From Methanobacteriota archaeon (GTDB taxonomy: Archaea > Thermoplasmatota > Poseidoniia > Poseidoniales > Poseidoniaceae), in the NCBI GenBank assembly GCA_029979405.1, contig JAPOHM010000019.1, positions 1 to 13,039 of the forward strand: a stretch of 13,039 bases of DNA, read 5' to 3'. The position numbers and the translations under genes were made by a program. Of the stretch, positions 8,201 through 13,039 are shown piece by piece (position 1 is the first letter of the stretch; each line of letters begins with the position of its first letter). The notes under the pieces were generated by a model, which saw only the letters and a list, made by a program, of their open reading frames with translations, was not told the DNA's origin and did not search any database.

Positions 8201-8748
8201 GCATTAACTCTTGCGATATATCCGTCAAAACCAGTTGTATTGACCTGAGGTGTATTGCCGAATTGGACATCTCCTCTGATGTAGCCAGTAGCATAGACAT
8301 TCCCGTATGAATCTACATCTACTCCTCTGCATTCATCGTAATAGATTGCAGTTCCAGCTGAAACTGCCCATTCCCAATTGCCTGAAGAAGACAACTTCGC
8401 AATTAGTATGTCTCCTTCTCCTTGAGTTTGTACGTCTATTGAGCCGAATTGTGAAACTTGGTAGATTGAACCACAAACAATGATATCTCCGTTGTGGTCG
8501 AAGACCATTTCATAGATTTCATCTTGTTGCATCGACCCACCGGTAGCAGACCAATTAGAATTTGCATTTCGGCCCATTGCGAGAGATTTCAATGCCTCAG
8601 ATTGTTCTAATGTCATGTCACTTTCATCGATTAATCGGTTCTCGAGGACGATGGTTTCTTGTTCAACAATCTTTACATCTGCATCAAATGATGGTAATGT
8701 TGAAACAATGAAAATAATTACTAAAACGCCAGCAATCAGTCTTCGCAT
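5254..8748 (-). CDS. large exported membrane-anchored protein with beta-propeller and Ca-binding type repeats
   Basis: The 1164-residue product has, in order, five parts. An N-terminal signal sequence (RR then LIAGVLVIIFIVSTLP, residues 1-20) comes first. Seven propeller-type repeats (about 65-504) of the SBBP kind follow, with motifs such as WEWAVSAG, DSYGNVYATGY and QFGN. Next is an Asp-rich region of thrombospondin type 3-like repeats (about 507-1020) with DxDxDG motifs that should bind calcium. A transmembrane helix lies at 1056-1080, followed by lysines (KKGSKPQQKKK) and a Pro/Glu-rich tail with repeated Trp motifs to 1164. The topology implies a surface-displayed ectodomain and a cytoplasmic tail. 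Many N-x-S/T sequons suit archaeal N-glycosylation. Adhesion, nutrient binding or cell-surface structure are all possible; no catalytic domain is seen. The gene sits between gcvT and gcvPA, with its own likely promoter overlapping the gcvT stop. Confidence 0.93.
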   Translation of the reverse strand: MRRLIAGVLVIIFIVSTLPSFDADVKIVEQETIVLENRLIDESDMTLEQSEALKSLAMGRNANSNWSATGGSMQQDEIYEMVFDHNGDIIVCGSIYQVSQFGSIDVQTQGEGDILIAKLSSSGNWEWAVSAGTAIYYDECRGVDVDSYGNVYATGYIRGDVQFGNTPQVNTTGFDGYIARVNATTGEFDRAFRFGGFDVDVGWDLAIDKHDNFYVTGFYQNITEFDAVQLNSGNPSDDAKFYIAYYNTTSLGWEWAEGSLGTGDAVPYQIVVDHNTNHAYVAGYNTGMESWGNYSFTSNPASTYAGFLLKYADNGTLEWGRTISGNGCFGSSCGVYFNNIVLDPTGGLIVGGNFYQTYKKTTNTAVSSQGSWDVLIAKYDLNGTQQWTYHAGGQEDDRLQALSVNQKGQVQFGGRHGFDMKFDTYTLVRNNSIALKYDGFIAQVDHKADFQWALSIGGQDNDTVGALLTLNDGSIIAGGDFSGTVWFGNMPRSANDQDVFVWKFQHDKDGDGITDYVDNCLNIANENQSNFDSDLQGDACDNDDDNDGLHDVLDDCRYGSLNWNQSNTSLDYDGDGCKDADEDTDDDNDGVSDLNDNCQTGVLGWVGDENSTDLDGDGCRDEDEDLDDDGDTVPDLIDNCHYLINPNQEDFDLDNAGDLCDGDDDNDGVSDSVDSCPMGELNWTSESQTDRDSDGCYDDADEDNDDDNDGVNDTVDLCPRGEIDWNSTQNTDWDFDGCRNDLEDNDNDNDGVTNEADGCEKGIINWTRNTTNDNDADGCLDDREDNDDDNDGFSDLIDFCPLEEGSATIGMKGCPDFDEDGVADAEDAFFQDETQWNDGDGDGFGDNPLGNNPDDCPLFYGNSSVDRVGCIDSDGDGYSDPEISWTVEMGADAFSDNPTQWSDMDGDGFGDNLVGDQFDFCGDDEGTSTIDRFGCPDFDGDGYSDPDPYWSVSKWDSLGYGPDMFIFDATQWFDSDEDGFGDNWGNPDWNESRDDSWPGVFIEGATNADMCPEETPDGRFDDEVNYPGCLLTEPSDGGKTDDKSKTNVDDASGGMDTVVIFGAIGGVVVIALVAAIVVLMKKGSKPQQKKKVPAPPPEGALPLPESQEEASESENEDENTVASWEDLPGGDYLDPDESGTNWFRANDGTNWYQNADGSWTKWQD
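5662..6270 (-). repeat. Asp-rich repeats of about 65-70 residues (family B)
   Basis: Residues 827-1029 contain three larger units, each starting with DAF or DMF, then TQW, then a DxDGDGFGDN loop, a Cys-containing middle, and (in the first two) GC-x-D-x-DGDGYSDP. The units begin near residues 827, 891 and 963. The third is divergent and lacks the DGDGYSD loop. DNA stretches such as ctccaaagccgtct recur at about 220-base spacing (near 5806, 6004 and 6210 on the plus strand), so the duplication is visible at both levels. Confidence 0.8.
6391..7122 (-). repeat. Asp-rich repeats of about 42 residues (family A)
   Basis: Residues 543-786 are built of tandem units starting DDDNDGxxD. Five share the pattern DDDNDGVxDxxDxC, a G-x-x-x-W (or GW) segment, then TDxDxDGCxDDxEDN, about 41-42 residues with two Cys each, at 543, 585, 663, 705 and 746. 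Between the second and third is one canonical thrombospondin type 3 unit (627-662, with NPNQEDFDLDNAGDLCD). The DNA shows the same period through repeated GAT/GAC-rich segments. Paired Cys suggest disulfides and the Asp triads suggest bound calcium. Confidence 0.8.
7237..8556 (-). repeat. seven propeller-type repeats in the exported protein
   Basis: By eye the ectodomain's first half divides into seven units of about 60 residues, starting near residues 65, 125, 189, 253, 317, 386 and 449. Each unit has an aromatic/Trp strand followed by an Ala/Gly-Gly turn (WSATGG, WEWAVSAG, FRFGGF, WEWAEGS, LEWGRTISG, QWTYHAGG, QWALSIGG). A mid-unit strand follows with an Asp/Asn-Gly turn then VxATGY, FYVTGF, AYVAGY, LIVGGNF, QFGGR or IIAGGDF. 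Most units end near FGN. Seven units match a closed seven-bladed propeller, as in SBBP-type repeat proteins. Unit 5 also carries a likely disulfide pair (GCFGSSCG). Confidence 0.75.
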
Positions 8749-8761
8749 GGTTAGGCGAAGA
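8740..8761 (-). promoter_or_regulatory. start-codon hairpin of the exported protein mRNA
   Basis: A perfect 7-base inverted repeat (TCTTCGC / GCGAAGA) with an eight-base loop spans the start codon. In the mRNA the A and U of AUG lie in the loop and the G opens the 3' stem. Given the TATA-like box at 8785-8798, this hairpin would lie close to the 5' end of the message. It may control translation, or mark a protein-binding site on DNA. The repeat is seen directly; the role is inferred. Confidence 0.45.
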
Positions 8762-8784
8762 GATTCACCCTCATCAAGTCAACG

Positions 8785-8798
8785 CCTTTTTTATTATC
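8785..8798 (-). promoter_or_regulatory. TATA-like promoter of the exported protein gene
   Basis: On the minus strand GATAATAAAAAAGG lies about 40-50 bases before the ATG at 8748 and overlaps the gcvT stop codon. Archaeal initiation about 25 bases downstream would give a leader of roughly 15-18 bases. This suggests that the exported protein gene is transcribed on its own, at least in part. Confidence 0.45.
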
Positions 8799-9906
8799 AA
8801 ATGAAGGGAGGTCGTACTATTTTCGCCCTAAGTTTTTTCTTAGGAGATGCTACAATTACAACCTCATCGCCCGGGCTTACAGCACTTATGTAGCCCATGC
8901 CTATACCGGCTCTGTCGAGTGATGGAGCAGGGGCACCGCTCGTTAACATTCCAATCAAATTTCCGTTTAGGTCTTCAACTTCCTTACCACCACGGGGAAG
9001 TGGGCCTTTTTCTAATTGAATTATCCCCCACCACTTCTCATCCTTATCAGAGTGCGACATAACTCTTGATTTACCGATGAACTCATGCTCTGTATCCAGC
9101 CCAAATGGTACATTTGTTTCCCATGAATCCCTGTGTAAAAATTGGTTATCATCTAAATCAGGATTTGCAAAATCAACCCCTGACAAAAGGAATCCTTTCT
9201 CTAATCGCAAAGTATCACGAGCCCCCAGTCCTACGGGAGTGGCGCCATTTTCAACCAATTTTCTCCATAATTTTGGAGCATCGGAATTTGGAATAAAAAT
9301 TTCATAACCCGCCTCCCCAGTGTAACCTGTACCCTGAATCCAGCCGGATACCCCTAACTCATTTTCCTTGATCTCCGCCCACTTGAATCGAGCAACATGA
9401 TTGTCAACACCTAATACATCAGAACAAATCTGTTTAGAAGTAGGACCTTGTAAAGCAATAATACTTGTTTGAGGAGATAAGTCTTCAATAGTTATCGAGC
9501 CGTCTTCCGGCAAAAGAGAATTGAACCATTTCCACATTACTGGAATCATGCTTGCATTGGGAACACCTAAAATTTCTGTTTCAGAAACAACCGCAAAAAT
9601 CATGTCATCAATCAGTAGTCCGTCGTGGTCTAAAAAGTGGGTGTAAGCGCATCTACCTGGCGATATTGCCGTACACTTTTGAGTAGCAATGGATTCAAAC
9701 CAGGACAATACACCATTCCCAGTAAATCTAAATGAGCCCATATGAGATACATCAAACAAACCTGCTTCCGTTCTGCATGCAATGTGTTCTTCTGTAATGT
9801 TTGTATACCAAATAGGTAATTCGAAGCCGTGAAAATCTACAACATTTGCATTTAGAGCAACGTGTTCATCGTATAATGCAGTTCTTACCGGTGGTGATTC
9901 ACCCAT
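8797..9906 (-). CDS. gcvT: glycine cleavage system T protein, aminomethyltransferase
   Basis: GcvT releases ammonia from the aminomethyl group on GcvH and transfers the one-carbon unit to tetrahydrofolate, forming 5,10-methylene-THF. The 369 residues show DFHGFELPIWY at 24-34, FDVSHMG at 51-57, IDDMI at 99-103 (the Asp pair matches the catalytic Asp region of E. coli GcvT), GTGYTGEAGYE at 192-202, GLGARDTLRLEKG at 226-238 and FIGK at 276-279. The usual YG after the ARDTLRLE helix is replaced by LLSGVDF, and the following segment (NPDLDDNQFLHRDSWETN) is longer than in E. coli. The stretch GVPNAS replaces the more usual VNA(S/A). These look like lineage variants, not inactivating changes. The gene starts at an ATG 46 bases after the glycosylase stop with no clear Shine-Dalgarno; a TTTAAT element about 27-30 bases upstream could support its own promoter. 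Confidence 0.93.
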   Translation of the reverse strand: MGESPPVRTALYDEHVALNANVVDFHGFELPIWYTNITEEHIACRTEAGLFDVSHMGSFRFTGNGVLSWFESIATQKCTAISPGRCAYTHFLDHDGLLIDDMIFAVVSETEILGVPNASMIPVMWKWFNSLLPEDGSITIEDLSPQTSIIALQGPTSKQICSDVLGVDNHVARFKWAEIKENELGVSGWIQGTGYTGEAGYEIFIPNSDAPKLWRKLVENGATPVGLGARDTLRLEKGFLLSGVDFANPDLDDNQFLHRDSWETNVPFGLDTEHEFIGKSRVMSHSDKDEKWWGIIQLEKGPLPRGGKEVEDLNGNLIGMLTSGAPAPSLDRAGIGMGYISAVSPGDEVVIVASPKKKLRAKIVRPPFI

Positions 9907-9952
9907 ACATTAACGCAATAGAACTCGGCATTAAAGGCTCACTATTGGATAA

Positions 9953-10564
9953 TCAATACTCCACAGGCACAGGGTCTAGAGTCCTCCATAGATACCAACT
10001 CGCTGCTGTCCTAAATGGTGACCACCTTTCAGCAAATTTGGCAATCTCATCTTTACTCTGCAATTCGGGAACTAATTTTCTAACCGCATTCAATAATCCA
10101 ACGTCTCCAGGACTGAAAATGTCTTGTCGCAAAAATGTGAAAATCATCAACATTTCTGCAGTCCATGGTCCTATACCTCGGAACTTTGTCAAGTGATTGA
10201 ATAATTCTATATCTGTCATGGATTCAAAATTTTGTTCTAGGAAATCATCTGCTTCCTGAGCAACGCCGATTATGTAACTCGCTTTTGGCCTCGTCAGCCC
10301 GCAAGAAGCGATTTCTTCCTGAGAAAATTTTAGAATGTTTTCTGGAGTTATTTCACCTATCTTGGCAGTTAACCTCTCCCATATGGCATCTGCAGCAATC
10401 ACAGAAATTTGTTGACCGACTATACTTCTAACGAAAGTGTAGAAAATATCCCCTCTCCCTTTCAAACATTCTTCAGGATACATGGGTATGACTGGACCAA
10501 GAATTTCATCATTTGACAAGAACTCAACTGCAGAATCCCACCAATCTGGTTTTTGAGGTTCCAT
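9953..10564 (-). CDS. DNA-3-methyladenine glycosylase, AlkA-like HhH-GPD family
   Basis: This base-excision repair enzyme should remove alkylated purines from DNA. With the ATG at 10564 it has 203 residues: FVRSIVGQQISVIAADAIW at 44-62 (the substrate-pocket helix pattern of AlkA-type enzymes), GLTRPKASYI at 89-98, the helix-hairpin-helix FRGIGPWTAEM at 128-138, and FSPGDVGL at 150-157 with Asp154 as the expected catalytic residue. The C-terminal WSPFRTAASWYLWR fits AlkA. It lacks the N-terminal beta domain of E. coli AlkA, like many archaeal short forms. A longer start, GTG at 10615, would overlap the decarboxylase stop (GTGA) and add 17 residues with no family counterpart. I prefer the ATG because AAGGA lies six bases before it. 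Confidence 0.9.
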   Translation of the reverse strand: MEPQKPDWWDSAVEFLSNDEILGPVIPMYPEECLKGRGDIFYTFVRSIVGQQISVIAADAIWERLTAKIGEITPENILKFSQEEIASCGLTRPKASYIIGVAQEADDFLEQNFESMTDIELFNHLTKFRGIGPWTAEMLMIFTFLRQDIFSPGDVGLLNAVRKLVPELQSKDEIAKFAERWSPFRTAASWYLWRTLDPVPVEY

Positions 10565-10570
10565 ACATTT

Positions 10571-10575
10571 TCCTT
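10571..10575 (-). promoter_or_regulatory. Shine-Dalgarno deciding the glycosylase start
   Basis: On the minus strand AAGGA lies six bases before the ATG at 10564. The alternative GTG at 10615 is preceded only by a weak AAAAGAA. This favours the shorter protein. Confidence 0.55.
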
Positions 10576-10611
10576 GTTGAGTTGACTTATTACTTCTTGC
10601 TTGAGGGCTGT

Positions 10612-12015
10612 TCACTTCTTTTGAGGAATACCTAAAGTTATTTCATCCCCAATCCGAACAATTTCAGATACTAATCCATCAAGACTTTGCTTTGTAATCG
10701 AATGATTTGCAATGACTGGCCTCAGTATGATTTTTTCATCAACAACAGATCTTGAAACCATGTAATTTCCATTGATTTTCAATTGTTCCCTGATTTGCAA
10801 ATTTAGTTCATTTACATCATGTTCAGCGGAGATGTAGCGCAAACATACATTTGTCCATTCTCGATTACATACCAATTCTAATTTATCGGTTGATTTAACC
10901 GCATTTTCCAAGTAATAAGCGAGTTCCATGTATGACTCTACTAACCTTGACCACCCAGCATCTCCTTTTTCTCTCCAAGCCAAAAACAACTTCAATCCAT
11001 CATTTCTTCTGCCACATTGTAGAGATAGGCGACCCAAATCAGTCTCTCTAGATTCCTTTTTGAAAAGGTAATGAGCGGTTTCTGTGAAGCTGTAGATTTT
11101 AGGCAGAATGGAATTATCTTTTACAAGGAATGCTGAACAAACAAGAGGTATACCCATCATTTTATGAGCATCCCAACAAAGAGAATCTGCTCTTTCAATA
11201 CCGTCCATCAAGTGTCTGTATTTAGCACTGAAGAGACAACTACCACCCCAAGCCGCGTCCACATGCAACCATAATCCAAATTCATCACAAATTTCTGAAA
11301 TCGGAATTAGTGGGTCAAATGAACCCCTTACCGTTGTTCCAGATGTCGCAATTACACAGAAGGGTGTTTGGCCATTAGATTTTGCAAATTTTATTTCTTC
11401 GACCAGTTTCTCGGGTCGCATTTTTCCGTTTTCATCACACGGTACAGAAATTAGGTTGTCAAGACCTATTCCTAAAACTGTAGCAGACATTCGCACTGAA
11501 TAATGAGATTCAGCAGATACAAAACAAACCAAATCTCTCGAATCATATCCTGTTCTCATACCCATTGGGTTTGCTTTGTGCCTCGCACACAGCATTCCGA
11601 TCATATTACCATTGGAGCCTCCAGTTGTTAGGGTTCCATTACCGTCTGAAAAGCCAACCATTTCACACATTCGAGTGATTAAAGAACGTTCAATCAAAGT
11701 TGCTACGGGCGATAATTCATAGGTATACATCGAATTATTCGTCATTGTTGCGATTACTTCACCTATGAATGCGGTAAAATTCAAACCTCCCCACAAAGGA
11801 TTCATGAATCCAGGATTGTCTGTATGAACACTATATCGTAAAAAATGGCTAATGTCGTTGATAATTGTCTCATAGCCCATTCCTTCAAGGGGTAGAGCCA
11901 AATCAGTTATTTTTTGCAAACTATCGTGTGGTATCGAATCAATAAGTAAATCAGAACCACTTACATAATCCGTAATCTGCTTGACGACGGATTGGACAAA
12001 CTCATCGGTATCCAT
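10612..12015 (-). CDS. PLP-dependent group II decarboxylase, glutamate/cysteine-sulfinate decarboxylase-like
   Basis: With the ATG at 12015 the protein has 467 residues and is collinear with the animal GAD/CSAD group. It has DNPGFMNPLWGGLN (66-79), NNSMYTYELSPV (93-104), TGGSNGNM (131-138), SAESHYS (167-173), the PLP aspartate block LHVDAAWGG (250-258), WDAHKMMGIPLVCSAFLV with Lys285 as Schiff-base lysine, CGRRNDGLKLFLAWREKGDAG (334-354), and TNVC (388-391). Likely substrates are cysteine sulfinate, glutamate or aspartate; the sequence alone does not decide. The flexible catalytic loop is about three residues shorter than in GAD and lacks its Tyr. An upstream TTG at 12075 lies beyond the probable TATA box and is unlikely. 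GAGGGG four bases before the ATG supports the chosen start. It is the first gene of the minus-strand run. Confidence 0.9.
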   Translation of the reverse strand: MDTDEFVQSVVKQITDYVSGSDLLIDSIPHDSLQKITDLALPLEGMGYETIINDISHFLRYSVHTDNPGFMNPLWGGLNFTAFIGEVIATMTNNSMYTYELSPVATLIERSLITRMCEMVGFSDGNGTLTTGGSNGNMIGMLCARHKANPMGMRTGYDSRDLVCFVSAESHYSVRMSATVLGIGLDNLISVPCDENGKMRPEKLVEEIKFAKSNGQTPFCVIATSGTTVRGSFDPLIPISEICDEFGLWLHVDAAWGGSCLFSAKYRHLMDGIERADSLCWDAHKMMGIPLVCSAFLVKDNSILPKIYSFTETAHYLFKKESRETDLGRLSLQCGRRNDGLKLFLAWREKGDAGWSRLVESYMELAYYLENAVKSTDKLELVCNREWTNVCLRYISAEHDVNELNLQIREQLKINGNYMVSRSVVDEKIILRPVIANHSITKQSLDGLVSEIVRIGDEITLGIPQKK

Positions 12016-12049
12016 ATTTCCCCTCAAACATAGGGAACTACAGGCGGGT

Positions 12050-12061
12050 TTAGTAATATAC
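12050..12061 (-). promoter_or_regulatory. TATA box of the decarboxylase gene
   Basis: On the minus strand GTATATTACTA is centred about 40 bases before the ATG at 12015. Initiation about 25 bases downstream would leave a short leader of about 15-18 bases that still contains the GAGGGG ribosome binding site (12020-12025). This fits archaeal promoter geometry well and argues against the TTG start at 12075. Confidence 0.55.
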
Positions 12062-12243
12062 TGCTGTAAGTGCAAAATAGATTTTTCAATCCACAGTAAA
12101 ATTTTGTTCGATTATTATTCAAATTTTCATCGATTTTGACCGAGAAAATAATCAAATTTATCCAAATACAGACGTTGCATCATCGGTTTATTTATTTTGC
12201 ATTTTTTATAATGGAATTCGCATAAACTTATAATTTCACCAAA

Positions 12244-12263
12244 TGCTAATCCGAAATTTAGCA
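12244..12263. repeat. inverted repeat TGCTAA-8-TTAGCA
   Basis: A perfect six-base inverted repeat with an eight-base spacer lies mid-region; a further GCTAAT occurs at 12283. It could be an operator for a dimeric regulator. A chance occurrence in AT-rich DNA is also possible. Confidence 0.35.
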
Positions 12264-12369
12264 CACTTACCAGATCCTATTGGCTAATTGTAGGACTTGT
12301 TTTTTTGATACGGTTTTTTCTAAACAAACACATTACGCGCAGTGTGCCTTTTAGACAATTTACAGAAAA

Positions 12370-12382
12370 GTCAACTTTTGAC
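12370..12382. repeat. inverted repeat GTCAA-3-TTGAC
   Basis: A perfect five-base inverted repeat with a three-base spacer lies 75-88 bases before the HTH-ThiN start codon. It is a possible regulator binding site; the evidence is symmetry only. Confidence 0.3.
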
Positions 12383-12400
12383 GGATTTTCTCGAATATCT

Positions 12401-12413
12401 ATGCATAATGCAT
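12401..12413. promoter_or_regulatory. 13-base palindrome upstream of the HTH-ThiN gene
   Basis: ATGCAT-A-ATGCAT is a perfect odd-centred palindrome 45-57 bases before the regulator's ATG and overlaps a TATA-like stretch (GCATAATG). Its position where an operator would block or flank the promoter suggests autoregulation. Symmetry and position are seen; the role is inferred. Confidence 0.4.
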
Positions 12414-12457
12414 TTTTCATTAAGAAGATTGAATAACTTTATCCACTACGAACAAAT

Positions 12458-13039
12458 ATGTTAGGACAGGATGGGGCCGTGTGGCTCGAACGACTACATA
12501 TGCAACTGGCTCGAAATTTACGGTCTTCAGACTGGTCTCAGGCGGAAATAGCAGACATTTTAGGGACCACTCAATCAACTGTATCTCGGATGGCTCACAG
12601 AGATTTACCGAAAATGGCAGGCACCTCAGATGAATCCACCATTGATGGTTGGGCCCATGAGATATCTATGGCCCTCAAACAATTGGGACCAAATTCGAAA
12701 CCAAGTCGAACGAGATTTGTTATGGAAATCGCATTCGCACCTGGCCAAGTACTACGATTTGATAAATCACTTAGTGGCACAGACTTAGACTCAGACCAAG
12801 AACAAACAGCCTTAATCAAAAGGTTGGAATGGGCAATATCGAGAATAGATGTGCAAAAACTGAGCTCTATGATACCAGCAGTCGGAATGAATCTCGCATG
12901 CTGTCTGGAAACCGCAAAATCTCTTTCTGAAGTTGCCGCATTCCCCGGAAGAGTAAACATTGTTTCCGGCAAACTGAGGCATCATGAAACTCCATCCTTT
13001 GGTGCTTCAAAACACCTATCGAAGATGCTTCTTGATGCT
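12458..13039 (+). CDS. HTH-ThiN transcriptional regulator (ThiR-like), partial
   Basis: The frame from ATG 12458 stays open to the window edge (194 residues); an in-frame stop lies at 12434-12436, so this is the first ATG. Residues 26-47 (WSQAEIADILGTTQSTVSRM...) form a helix-turn-helix. From about residue 115 the sequence matches the start of a ThiN domain: MIPAVGMNL at 138-146, AAFPGRV at 160-166, and FGASKHLSKML at 181-191. ThiN domains bind or make thiamine phosphate; fused to HTH they form the archaeal thiamine-pathway repressor ThiR. Here the ThiN C-terminal half is outside the window, so whether it keeps catalytic residues cannot be seen. No Shine-Dalgarno precedes the ATG, so the message may be leaderless or short-leadered. 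Confidence 0.85.
   Translation, partial: MLGQDGAVWLERLHMQLARNLRSSDWSQAEIADILGTTQSTVSRMAHRDLPKMAGTSDESTIDGWAHEISMALKQLGPNSKPSRTRFVMEIAFAPGQVLRFDKSLSGTDLDSDQEQTALIKRLEWAISRIDVQKLSSMIPAVGMNLACCLETAKSLSEVAAFPGRVNIVSGKLRHHETPSFGASKHLSKMLLDA

Larger units (their letters stand above)
12016..12457. other. AT-rich divergent intergenic region
   Basis: This 442-base gap between the divergent decarboxylase and HTH-ThiN genes has no convincing coding sequence, tRNA or known riboswitch. It holds the decarboxylase promoter, several TATA-like stretches (for example TTTTTTATAAT at about 12203-12213 and ACTTATAATTT at about 12226-12236) and three short inverted repeats listed separately. It is far longer than any other gap in the window, which suggests regulation or an unseen small RNA. 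Confidence 0.6.

Noticed and set aside
12016..12075. N-terminal extension of the decarboxylase from a TTG
   Set aside because: It would start upstream of the likely TATA box at 12050-12061; the ATG at 12015 has a good Shine-Dalgarno sequence.
12016..12457. TPP riboswitch before the ThiN-domain gene
   Set aside because: The conserved CUGAGA and ACCUGA-type segments of the thi-box were not found in this gap on either strand by eye.
12595..12972. Minus-strand open frame of 125 codons
   Set aside because: It lies opposite the HTH-ThiN gene, whose plus-strand product has recognisable HTH and ThiN motifs; the minus-strand product has none.

Overview
The window looks like a piece of a marine planktonic euryarchaeal chromosome, most likely Marine Group II (Candidatus Poseidoniales) or a close relative. 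That assignment is inferred from gene content. It rests on a stand-alone GMP synthase ATP-pyrophosphatase subunit (the archaeal split form), a regulator joining a helix-turn-helix to a ThiN domain (an archaeal architecture), TATA-like promoter elements, and a very large exported protein with beta-propeller and calcium-binding repeats, a single C-terminal membrane anchor and an aromatic tail. No rRNA, tRNA, CRISPR array or mobile element was seen.

Layout: bases 1-138 hold the 3' end of a plus-strand gene for a small membrane-protein segment. From 139 to 12015 nine genes all lie on the minus strand. In transcription order they are a group II PLP-dependent decarboxylase of the GAD/CSAD type, an AlkA-like DNA glycosylase, gcvT, a 1164-residue exported repeat protein, gcvPA, gcvPB, a four-helix membrane protein of unknown function, purE and guaAB. 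Bases 12016-12457 are an AT-rich divergent intergenic region with several inverted repeats. From 12458 to the end runs a plus-strand HTH-ThiN regulator (ThiR-like), cut off by the window edge.

How the genes fit together: GcvT, GcvPA and GcvPB are three of the four glycine cleavage proteins; the H protein and the lipoamide dehydrogenase are not here. The system breaks down glycine and charges tetrahydrofolate with a one-carbon unit, which purine synthesis uses. PurE and GuaAB are purine enzymes. PurE draws on AIR, which is also the precursor of the thiamine pyrimidine, and the divergent regulator carries a thiamine-phosphate-sensing type of domain. A shared glycine/one-carbon/AIR theme is therefore possible but unproven.

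The most unusual item is the 3.5-kb exported protein gene lying between gcvT and gcvPA. It encodes a signal peptide, seven propeller-like repeats, two distinct families of Asp-rich Cys-containing repeats, a transmembrane helix and a cytoplasmic tail with three short Trp repeats. Its start codon lies in a predicted 7-bp hairpin at the probable 5' end of the mRNA. Start sites for several genes were moved inward from longer open frames because ATG codons with Shine-Dalgarno sequences or promoter positions fit better.
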